Positions 1 to 5,919 of a DNA stretch of 10,764 nucleotides are shown piece by piece. The translations under genes and the position numbers were made by a program. Position 1 is the stretch's first letter. The number at the start of each line of letters is the position of its first letter. This DNA comes from Pelagibacteraceae bacterium BACL5 MAG-120820-bin39 (GTDB lineage: Bacteria > Pseudomonadota > Alphaproteobacteria > Pelagibacterales > Pelagibacteraceae), in the NCBI GenBank assembly GCA_001438335.1, contig LIBV01000028.1:1-10764 (forward strand), read 5' to 3'. The notes under the pieces are model-generated. The model ran no database searches. It saw only the letters and a program-made list of their open reading frames with translations, and was not told the DNA's origin.

Positions 1-281
1 ACAAAAAAAAGATTTCTTAAAATTATATTTAAAATTTCTTTATAATTATTTTTACCTAAAGCTTGAGACACCATACCAACTGTACCCATTCTTAAAAAAC
101 CAAAACTCCAAAAAATCATAGAAAATAAATTTGCTGCAACTGATGTAGCGGATAGATAAGATAAATTTCCTAAATTTCCCATCAAAGCTGTATCGATTAT
201 ACCCACCAATGGGATTGCTAAATTTGCAAAAAAAATAGGAATTGAAAGTTTTAATATATAGGCAATGGATGATTTTTGCAT
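1..281 (-). CDS. MATE-family multidrug/organic cation exporter, N-terminal part (runs off window)
   Basis: Reading the minus strand from ATG at 281 gives about 93 codons without a stop, running off the window edge. The protein begins MQKSSIAYILKLSIPIFFAN and continues with a VGIIDTALMG segment and a later SFGFLRMGTVGMVSQALGK segment. These match the first two transmembrane helices and the conserved 'D.a.mG' and 'lr.g..g...qa.G' patterns of MATE (NorM/DinF-type) exporters, which use a Na+ or H+ gradient to expel organic cations from the inner membrane. The ATG follows directly on the TAG stop of the upstream glycohydrolase-like gene (TAG at 284-282, ATG at 281-279) with no Shine-Dalgarno, so translation is probably coupled. 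Only about a fifth of a normal MATE protein is visible, so the substrate and the completeness of the gene cannot be judged. Family call is fairly sure; subfamily (DinF-like) is a guess. Confidence 0.8.
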   Translation of the reverse strand, partial: MQKSSIAYILKLSIPIFFANLAIPLVGIIDTALMGNLGNLSYLSATSVAANLFSMIFWSFGFLRMGTVGMVSQALGKNNYKEILNIILRNLFF

Positions 282-1235
282 CTAAGCAATATTTTTTAAA
301 ATCTGTTTTGCTGGAATAGTTTTTTTAATCCATTTAGTGGGAATATTATTTTTGCCTTTTAAGGCAGCAAAGTAGGCGCCAACAAAATTAGCACGAGAAC
401 AGTTGCATCCTCCAGCTTTAATAACTTTTGTTATTGCAGATTTATAATTATTGCTATTTAAGATGGCATGAATTGATCCATTAAAAGTTCCAGGATAACT
501 ACACGCCTTTCCATATTTTTTTACTATTTCAATATGAGGTTTGTTTTTATCATTTAAAACTTTCTTAAGATTTAAAATTACATCCTTAAAATATTTATTT
601 TGTTTATTAGTTTTATAAAAATTTTTAATTGGATCATTTATACCTAGTAGAGCATTTTTTATTATTTCAAATTTTGCAATTGCAAACTGTTCACTAGCTT
701 TGGTATTGGCTATTGTTCTTATTATCTTTTTAACTTTAGATAAATTTTGATCATATAAAAAATAAGGTAGGGCAGCACAAAAACCATCAGACTCGTTTAC
801 TTTTTTGCCTCCTGTAAAATTTTTGTTTAGTTTTATGTTCCGAATAGTTTCTAATATATTTTGATGAATCCAGGGTCCATTAATCGGACGAGTCCATTTA
901 ATCTTTTTATATTTCTTTCTAGCTTTTAAGTTTTTCCAATAAAGAGAGCCAGGACCAAAATGTGATATTATATTCTTTTTGAAATTCTTAATAATATCAT
1001 CATTTTTTTTTGAACTTATTAGAGTTTGATACATCACCTGACCTATGTCGTTATATCCGGAGACTTGTCCCGTTTTAACACTGTAAAATGGACACTTGTT
1101 TTGCGATAAGAAAGCAACTTCTTTTTTGTTCTTAATATAACTTTTTAATTTTAAAGGGTCATAAACCCAATGCAAAGGTCTTGCAGCTGCATCTGCAACA
1201 GTTGCACCTAAAAAAATATGTAAATTTGAAAACAT
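282..1235 (-). CDS. ADP-ribosylglycohydrolase / J1-crystallin-like family protein with altered metal site
   Basis: This 317-residue protein has the N-terminal block GATVADAAARPLHWVYD (residues 10-26) and the C-terminal block AGGCNCSRANFVGAYFAALKG (274-294). Both match the J1-crystallin branch of the ADP-ribosylglycohydrolase (DraG/ARH) superfamily. Classical members remove ADP-ribose from proteins or small molecules using two Mg ions held by Asp residues in a TDDT-like motif and a GGDTDT-like motif. Here the first motif reads GYNDIGQ (60-66) and the second GGCNCS (275-280), so most expected Asp ligands are missing. The all-helical family fold is inferred from these blocks, and length is normal for the family. 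The ATG at 1235 has no clear Shine-Dalgarno. The gene is the first of a two-gene minus-strand unit with the MATE exporter. Its substrate is unknown and classical ADP-ribosyl hydrolysis is doubtful. Confidence 0.8.
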   Translation of the reverse strand: MFSNLHIFLGATVADAAARPLHWVYDPLKLKSYIKNKKEVAFLSQNKCPFYSVKTGQVSGYNDIGQVMYQTLISSKKNDDIIKNFKKNIISHFGPGSLYWKNLKARKKYKKIKWTRPINGPWIHQNILETIRNIKLNKNFTGGKKVNESDGFCAALPYFLYDQNLSKVKKIIRTIANTKASEQFAIAKFEIIKNALLGINDPIKNFYKTNKQNKYFKDVILNLKKVLNDKNKPHIEIVKKYGKACSYPGTFNGSIHAILNSNNYKSAITKVIKAGGCNCSRANFVGAYFAALKGKNNIPTKWIKKTIPAKQILKNIA

Positions 1236-1285
1236 TTATTATTAATACTTTATTTAAAATAAAGATAAAATGAATAATATAAATT
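1236..1285. promoter_or_regulatory. Short divergent intergenic region
   Basis: Fifty bases of almost pure A/T separate the divergent glycohydrolase-like gene (minus) and methyltransferase gene (plus). Promoters for both directions should lie here or inside the gene starts. Several A/T hexamers could act as -10 elements, but none stands out and no operator palindrome or Shine-Dalgarno is visible, so this entry rests on gene orientation alone. Confidence 0.4.
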
Positions 1286-1993
1286 ATGAAAGCAATAAAA
1301 AATTGGGATAATAAAACTTGGCTCTCATCAAACAAATATATTAACTCATTTAACAATTTCTTATTAAAAAATTTTAGCTTCACTAAAAATTCAAAAATAC
1401 TAGATATTGGATGCGGCAGAGGTAAGATTATTGGAACAATCTCAAATAGGTTAAAATTAACAAATAAACCTTTTGGTATAGATGTTGAAGATCATTTAGA
1501 TAAAAATAAAAAAATTATGTTCAAAAAAATTGATGCTTTAAGTTTTTTAAAAAAAAACATAATTTTATTTGACGTAATTATGATTAAGCAAACCATACAC
1601 TTTTTAAAATTAAGTCAAATCAGTAAATTGATAAACCTTTGTAAGAAAAATTTAAATAAGAATGGAAAAATCATTATTTCAACTTTAGATCCAAATGAAA
1701 ACGAAATACCAACTTTCAAATTAATGAAAAGAAAACTAGAAAAATCATTAAAAAGAGATATCGAAATATTAAATTTTATAAAAAAAAGTAACAAACATTT
1801 AATAAAAAAATTTATTTTTACTGTTAATATTTCAAAAAAAAAATACTTAAAAATGATAAAGAATAGATATATTTCAACATTATTAACTATGTCTAAAATT
1901 GAAATTGACAATGGTATTAACGAACTAGATAAAAATTATAGTTCAAGGATTAAATTTAAAGATAAACTAATATGTCTAATATTAAAAAAATAA
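1286..1993 (+). CDS. Class I SAM-dependent methyltransferase, substrate unknown
   Basis: The 235-residue product carries the SAM-binding motif I as KILDIGCGRGKIIG (residues 37-50). The acidic end of strand beta-2, GIDVED, lies at 64-69, and a motif-III-like stretch FDVIMIKQTIHFLK follows near residue 100, where the 'IH' resembles the 'sv.Hh' of Methyltransf_11/25-type enzymes. A beta-5 region NLNKNGKIIISTLDP comes after it. The C-terminal third is lysine-rich and has no motif that names a substrate. A short N-terminal helix precedes the Rossmann fold, and the length is typical for a free-standing small-molecule or lipid methyltransferase. The gene has no visible Shine-Dalgarno. Its last 22 bases overlap the start of the exported SUMF1-fold gene in another frame, so the two are almost certainly co-transcribed, though a functional link is not evident. 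Fold call is firm; reaction unknown. Confidence 0.82.
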   Translation: MKAIKNWDNKTWLSSNKYINSFNNFLLKNFSFTKNSKILDIGCGRGKIIGTISNRLKLTNKPFGIDVEDHLDKNKKIMFKKIDALSFLKKNIILFDVIMIKQTIHFLKLSQISKLINLCKKNLNKNGKIIISTLDPNENEIPTFKLMKRKLEKSLKRDIEILNFIKKSNKHLIKKFIFTVNISKKKYLKMIKNRYISTLLTMSKIEIDNGINELDKNYSSRIKFKDKLICLILKK

Positions 1994-2673
1994 TTTTATT
2001 ATTAATCTTAATTTTAAATTTTAATAGTGCTCATGCATTTATTAATGAAAAAATAAGTTTTACTTCATTTTATTTAAATAAATATGAGGTAACAATCCTT
2101 GAGTTTAAGGAGTATGCTCTAAAAAATAATATTGTTACCGAAGCTGAAAAAACAGGTGGTGGTTACGAATGGGGAGCTGGTTGGGAAAAAAGAGCTAATT
2201 GGAATTATTTAACTCCTTATGGCAACAAACCAGATGATGAATTAGAACCAGCGGTACATATTAGCAGATTTGAAGCTGAAGATTACTGCAAATATCATAG
2301 GGGCAGGCTACCGACTTTTGAAGAATGGAAAAAAGCAGCCTATACACAGCAATTTGAGTCTGATTTATTTGAAGTTGGTAAAACTTATAAGTACCCAAGC
2401 GGTGACACAGCAATAAATATGAACTCACAAGGGATTTTAAATTACGATCGCCATGTATCTGTTATTTCATTGCCTGAAGGAATTAATGGATTAGTTGCAA
2501 TGGGAGGTAATGTTTGGGAATGGATTGATGATCAAGAAAAAGGAAATTCATTAACTGCAGGCGCTTCCTGGTGGTATGGTGCTTCCAAAACTAAAAAAGA
2601 AGGTGCACAATTTAAACCTTCTAATTTTTATGCAATTTATGTAGGTTTTAGATGTGCTTTCGATAATAATTAA
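1972..2673 (+). CDS. Exported SUMF1/FGE-fold (formylglycine-generating-like) protein lacking the catalytic cysteine pair
   Basis: The 233-residue protein begins with a basic, very hydrophobic signal peptide (residues 1-22, ending NSAHA), so it is probably periplasmic. The mature part is a SUMF1/C-type-lectin-like fold. It has an early NKYEVTILEFKEYA block (36-50), then HISRFEAEDYCKYHRGRLPT with FEEWKKAA (96-123), the hallmark GGNVWEW (178-184), AGASWW (196-201) and the closing GFRCA (225-229). True formylglycine-generating enzymes use two nearby cysteines in the C-terminal part to bind copper. Here C106 and C228 are the only cysteines, and the expected pair is absent, so sulfatase activation is unlikely. 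Fold relatives such as EgtB-type enzymes or purely binding proteins are alternatives. The start is supported by the signal peptide, which would be lost from any later codon. It overlaps the methyltransferase by 22 bases. Confidence 0.85.
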   Translation: MSNIKKIILLLILILNFNSAHAFINEKISFTSFYLNKYEVTILEFKEYALKNNIVTEAEKTGGGYEWGAGWEKRANWNYLTPYGNKPDDELEPAVHISRFEAEDYCKYHRGRLPTFEEWKKAAYTQQFESDLFEVGKTYKYPSGDTAINMNSQGILNYDRHVSVISLPEGINGLVAMGGNVWEWIDDQEKGNSLTAGASWWYGASKTKKEGAQFKPSNFYAIYVGFRCAFDNN

Positions 2674-2685
2674 TTGTATTTAATC

Positions 2686-4152
2686 ATGTTTAAAAGATCT
2701 AACAGCGTAGAATTATTCACTAATAAGGTCATGGACTACATGACTGATGATTATATTTTAGTCAAAAAAAGTGAATTTATTAAATCTGCAATAGAAAAAC
2801 TTAAAGAGTTAAAAAAATCTACTATCCTTGTTGAAGAAAATGGTCAGGTCTGTGGAATTATAACTGAAAAAGATATTCTTAAAAGAGTTGCCTTCAATGC
2901 TAATGAGCAAACTACTGTAAATCAAGTTATGTCTCAGCCAGTTAAATTTGTTTATGACGATGATTTGTTATTTCATGCTGTCGGTAAAATGAGAAAATTA
3001 AATTTACATCATTTACCTGTATTCGATATGAACTCAAAGGTCTTAGGAATGATTGATATGAATACAGCTTTAACAGCAGAACTTGGAGATTTGGTATTTC
3101 AAATTGACCATATGACTTATGATGAGCAAGATGTTTCAGGATTAATAAAAATTAAACAGCAACAAATAAACTTAGCTGAAAATTTACTTAATCGAAATGT
3201 TTATCCTGGTGATATTTCATATCTCTTAAGTTTTTTAAATAATGTAATTTATCGTAGAGCAATTCGGTTAGCTGAGAAGCGTGTTAAAGATAAACATATT
3301 ATAAAAGAAATTCCAAATTTTTCCGTAATTGTTATGGGTTCTGGTGGTCGTATGGAAAGTTTCTTGCATCCTGATCAGGATAACGGTTTAATTTATGAAA
3401 CAAATGTAAATGAGGATCCAAAAAAAATTGATCTTTATTTTGAGGAATTAGCTAAAGACTTTACCAAAACTTTAGATGATTGCGGCATACCGCTTTGTAA
3501 AGGAGATTTGATGGCATCTAATCTACTTTGGCGAAAAAGTTTACCTGAATGGAAAGCGCAGGTTGAACAATGGTTAAAAAATCATGCGCCACAAGATATG
3601 AGGCACATTGATATGCTTTATGACTTTAGATCTGTTTATGGAAAAATTGAACTAGCAGAAGAATTGAGGTCATTCATTAATGACAAGCTGCAAGAAAAAA
3701 AATTATTAAAATTTCTGTACTTTAGTGAAGAGGAAAGTGATGCTGCAATAGGGTTTTTTGGACAATTCATTGTTGAAAAAAATGATAATGAAAATAAAGG
3801 TTTTTTAAATCTAAAGCATACAGGTACATTGCCACTTGTTGAAAGTATTAGACTATATTCGATTAAAAATAAAATTACTAAAATCTCAACTTTTGAACGA
3901 TTGGATGAACTTAATAATCTAAAAGTTTTATCTGAAGATGAAACAGATTTCTTTAAAAATGCTCATCGATTTATGTCAAACATTCTGTTGCGTAATCAAG
4001 TTGAACGTACCAAAAAAGGCTTATCAATTAAAAATTTTATAGACCCAAAACTATTGCTAGAGAGAGAAAAGAGAGTTTTAAAGATTTATTTAAAAAAGAT
4101 TAGAGATCTAAAACAAAGAGTAAGGGTGGATATTGGTGAAGAATATTTTTAA
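2686..4152 (+). CDS. CBS-pair / DUF294 putative nucleotidyltransferase
   Basis: From the ATG at 2686 the protein has 488 residues. A tandem CBS pair occupies roughly residues 12-135, with ITEKDILKRVA at 59-69 and GMIDMNTAL at 121-129. Such pairs usually bind adenine nucleotides and regulate the attached domain. A DUF294 nucleotidyltransferase-like domain follows, marked by VMGSGGRMES (216-225) and then DQDNGL (230-235). This is the G-S-G-G-R...D-x-D pattern that holds the metal and nucleotide in GlnD-type nucleotidyltransferases. A helical DUF294_C region fills the rest. The family is normally cytoplasmic and has no proven substrate. An in-frame TTG at 2674 directly abuts the previous stop, but the ATG is preferred because it is a standard start and loses no domain. 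The 3' end overlaps the DnaQ-like exonuclease, a pairing often seen near acetate uptake genes in other proteobacteria, but no such transporter is visible here. Confidence 0.85.
   Translation: MFKRSNSVELFTNKVMDYMTDDYILVKKSEFIKSAIEKLKELKKSTILVEENGQVCGIITEKDILKRVAFNANEQTTVNQVMSQPVKFVYDDDLLFHAVGKMRKLNLHHLPVFDMNSKVLGMIDMNTALTAELGDLVFQIDHMTYDEQDVSGLIKIKQQQINLAENLLNRNVYPGDISYLLSFLNNVIYRRAIRLAEKRVKDKHIIKEIPNFSVIVMGSGGRMESFLHPDQDNGLIYETNVNEDPKKIDLYFEELAKDFTKTLDDCGIPLCKGDLMASNLLWRKSLPEWKAQVEQWLKNHAPQDMRHIDMLYDFRSVYGKIELAEELRSFINDKLQEKKLLKFLYFSEEESDAAIGFFGQFIVEKNDNENKGFLNLKHTGTLPLVESIRLYSIKNKITKISTFERLDELNNLKVLSEDETDFFKNAHRFMSNILLRNQVERTKKGLSIKNFIDPKLLLEREKRVLKIYLKKIRDLKQRVRVDIGEEYF
4122..4129 (+). promoter_or_regulatory. 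Shine-Dalgarno-like site deciding the GTG start of the exonuclease gene
   Basis: The purine-rich AGGGTGGA lies inside the 3' end of the DUF294 gene and ends six bases before GTG at 4136. This spacing favours the GTG over the TTG three bases earlier, and suggests re-initiation by ribosomes finishing the upstream gene. Confidence 0.5.
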
Positions 4153-4828
4153 TAGAATAAAATATTATATTGAAACAAGAAAATTGTTTAACAGGGTTTC
4201 TCTAGAAGAAACTAATTTTTCAATTTTAGATACTGAAACAACTGGTCTCCATGTGGAAAAAGGTGATCAAATAATATCTGTTGCTTCATTAAGAGTTAGT
4301 AATTTAAAGATTGGTGAAGAAAAAATTTTAAATGAATTAGTTAATCCACAAATGAAAATCCCTGAAGCTTCTATTAAAATTCATAATATTACTGATGATC
4401 AAGTACAATCAAAACCAACTCTATTTGAAATAAATGAAAAAATTTTAAAATTTATTAAAAAAAGTATTTTAGTAGGTCACAATATAAATTTTGATATTAA
4501 TTTCTTAAAAGAAAACTCTAAGGGGTCTGCATTAGCTCACCGCATGAAAGTCATTAAAGCTATTGATACAATTTATCTAACTGCAAGTTTATTTCCTGAT
4601 TTAAAAAATTATGAATTAACAAATTTATGTGAAATGTTTAAAATTGAAACTAAGGATCAAATACGACATTCAGCTTTAGGAGATTGCACAATAACAGCTA
4701 GATTATTTTTATATCTTCTAAATATTGCCAAATCTAAAGGGGTTAAAAATATTACAGATTTAATCACACTTTGTAATAGAGGCCAAAACTTGCATCATAT
4801 TATTAAGAATGCAAAGAATATTCATTAA
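4136..4828 (+). CDS. DnaQ-like DEDDh 3'-5' exonuclease (DNA polymerase III epsilon-type)
   Basis: The 230-residue protein (numbered from GTG 4136) carries all five catalytic residues of a DEDDh exonuclease. ExoI is FSILDTETTGL with D32 and E34, ExoII is GHNINFDINFL with D120, and ExoIII is HSALGD with H178 and D183. Such enzymes remove nucleotides from 3' ends of DNA or RNA using two metal ions. The usual IHNITDDQV signature of the epsilon group is present at 82-90. About 25 residues precede the nuclease domain and a short tail follows, with no obvious polymerase-binding extension. It is therefore more likely an accessory exonuclease paired with the CBS-DUF294 protein than the replicative proofreading subunit, which is inference from context. 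The gene overlaps the DUF294 gene by 17 bases, and its TAA stop touches the stop of the convergent cytochrome b561 gene with no spacer. Confidence 0.88.
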   Translation: MKNIFNRIKYYIETRKLFNRVSLEETNFSILDTETTGLHVEKGDQIISVASLRVSNLKIGEEKILNELVNPQMKIPEASIKIHNITDDQVQSKPTLFEINEKILKFIKKSILVGHNINFDINFLKENSKGSALAHRMKVIKAIDTIYLTASLFPDLKNYELTNLCEMFKIETKDQIRHSALGDCTITARLFLYLLNIAKSKGVKNITDLITLCNRGQNLHHIIKNAKNIH

Positions 4829-4842
4829 TTAAAGAATTCTTT
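4813..4842. terminator. Weak AT-rich stem-loop at the convergent exonuclease/cytochrome b561 junction
   Basis: AAAGAAT (4813-4819) can pair with ATTCTTT (4836-4842) around a 16-base loop that contains both stop codons, and T residues follow on the plus strand. The 3' arm is part of a perfect 12-base palindrome at 4831-4842. With only one G-C pair it is thermodynamically weak, and it is proposed only because two convergent genes end here with no other space for termination. Confidence 0.22.
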
Positions 4843-5356
4843 TTAAAATATTTTCCCTAAAAAAAATTTTATGAATTATTACAGCTGAGATATGCAAGGC
4901 AATTAAACCAATTAAAACATAATTAGCTAGTACATGAATATCATAAAATTGTTCGCTTAAATCAAAATTATCTTTTAAAGTTATTTCTTTAAAAAATAAA
5001 TTAAGTTTTTCACCATTAAATAATTTTTTCAATATTCCTGAAACTGTAATTGTCAAAATCGAAATGTATAACAAAATATGATTTAATCTTGCTATAAATT
5101 TTTGCCCAGTAAAACTATTGGTATTTAATTTTGGTGTTGGATTTAATATATTATTTAATAAACGCACTATAGTTATATAAAAGATAGTTAACCCAAAGAT
5201 TATATGGATATTTTCGATTGATATACGCTCTGGTCCAAAATCTAAATCAACAAGGTAAAAACCTAGTGGGATTTGTATAATAAGAATAATTGCAACAACC
5301 CAATGAAAAAATTTTGAAATTAATCCATACTCTGTTACAGTATTGATTATATGCAT
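4829..5356 (-). CDS. Cytochrome b561-family membrane protein (di-heme, YodB/CybB type)
   Basis: The 175-residue protein has four hydrophobic segments and the histidines expected of prokaryotic b561: H18 in YGLISKFFHWVVA, H51 in NIHIIFGL, H93 in LNHILLYI, and H141/H155 in the last helix pair (DIHVLANYVLIGLIALH). These helices bind two hemes b and pass electrons across or along the inner membrane, typically between quinol and a periplasmic partner. The N-terminus MHIINTVTEYGLISKFFHW has the usual spacing before the first helix, which supports the ATG at 5356. The gene lies head to head with a cytochrome c' gene, and the two start codons share six bases (ATGCAT, 5351-5356). A functional electron-transfer pair is therefore plausible but inferred. 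Length is normal for the family and no ligand appears lost. The natural donor and acceptor cannot be read from sequence. Confidence 0.87.
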   Translation of the reverse strand: MHIINTVTEYGLISKFFHWVVAIILIIQIPLGFYLVDLDFGPERISIENIHIIFGLTIFYITIVRLLNNILNPTPKLNTNSFTGQKFIARLNHILLYISILTITVSGILKKLFNGEKLNLFFKEITLKDNFDLSEQFYDIHVLANYVLIGLIALHISAVIIHKIFFRENILKRIL

Positions 5357-5824
5357 GCTTTAGTTAAACATCTTACTAAGATTATTTGCAATACTTTATT
5401 CACCACATTTTTATTAATTGGAGCCTTTTTATCCTCTTCTTTTGCTGAACAATCTGTTGAAGAAATAATCAAAACTAGACAGTCAATTTTTAGTAATAAT
5501 TATAAGGTCGCTAAAAGAGTTAACTCACTTGTTGTTAGTGAAGACTTTGATGAAGCTAAGCAATTAATGAATGAAATGAGTGAAAATTATAAAAAATTAT
5601 TAAATTTATTCCCTGATAATACTCAAGAAGGATTTGAAACCGAGGCACTGCCATCAATATGGGAAAATAAAGATGAGTTTAATACATTAATGTCTAAAGC
5701 CTCATCAGATATGCTGCAATTGGTTTCTGTCATTGAAGATACTGATGATATTAATGGCACTCTTGGAAAATTTATGTGGGGAAACTGTAAAGCTTGTCAT
5801 AATAAATTTAGAGCAGAAAATTGA
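5351..5824 (+). CDS. Periplasmic cytochrome c' (class II cytochrome c)
   Basis: This 157-residue protein opens with a Sec signal peptide (1-32, predicted cut after SFA before EQ) and ends with a heme-binding CKACH (C146, C149, H150) followed by NKFR. A heme site near the C-terminus with Arg four residues after the heme His (R154) is the class II four-helix-bundle layout of cytochrome c'/c556. On the distal side, the first mature helix reads TRQSIF. F47 sits where six-coordinate c556 proteins have an axial Met and where cytochromes c' have Leu or Phe. A five-coordinate, gas-binding (NO/CO) heme is therefore predicted. No other start codon exists before the signal peptide core, so ATG 5351 is well supported. 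It is divergent from cytochrome b561, sharing start bases, and its TGA overlaps the start of a small membrane ORF (TTGA). Confidence 0.87.
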   Translation: MHALVKHLTKIICNTLFTTFLLIGAFLSSSFAEQSVEEIIKTRQSIFSNNYKVAKRVNSLVVSEDFDEAKQLMNEMSENYKKLLNLFPDNTQEGFETEALPSIWENKDEFNTLMSKASSDMLQLVSVIEDTDDINGTLGKFMWGNCKACHNKFRAEN

Positions 5825-5919
5825 GTTTGAAAAAAAAATTATTAATAGAATTTAAACCAATCATTATTGCTTTATTATTTATTTTTGTAATTGCAAAAAT
5901 TTATAATTATTATTCTTAA
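5821..5919 (+). CDS. Possible 32-residue single-span membrane protein coupled to cytochrome c'
   Basis: A short reading frame starts at TTG 5821, overlapping the TGA stop of cytochrome c' in the sequence TTGA. A second TTG lies at 5827, and the frame ends at TAA 5917-5919. It would encode a basic N-terminus (SLKKKLLIEFKP) followed by one hydrophobic helix (IIIALLFIFVIAKIYNYY), so it looks like a one-pass inner-membrane peptide with a positive cytoplasmic end. Its stop sits in TTAA, whose complement is also the stop of the convergent tctA gene, so it fills the space exactly. I recognise no family. The packing, the coupling geometry and the charge/hydrophobicity pattern support a real gene. The rare TTG start, the lack of a Shine-Dalgarno and the small size argue for caution. 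A role in tethering or assembling the cytochrome is only a guess. Confidence 0.5.
   Translation: MSLKKKLLIEFKPIIIALLFIFVIAKIYNYYS

Noticed and set aside
1270..1311. ATG-initiated 13-codon ORF overlapping the methyltransferase start
   Set aside because: No Shine-Dalgarno and no conserved-looking sequence; chance ATG in A/T-rich DNA, and the frame ends inside the methyltransferase N-terminus.
1159..1911. Minus-strand ORFs at 1159-1383 and 1615-1911
   Set aside because: They overlap the glycohydrolase-like start or run antisense to the methyltransferase. They are rich in Phe/Ile/Leu because they are complements of poly-A lysine codons, not because they are membrane proteins.
1972..2673. Annotation as an active formylglycine-generating sulfatase-modifying enzyme
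   Set aside because: The paired catalytic cysteines in the C-terminal part are absent, so only the fold is called.
2674..2685. TTG start for the CBS-DUF294 gene directly after the preceding stop
   Set aside because: ATG four codons later is a standard start and the added residues match nothing. The stop-TTG abutment remains a weak alternative.
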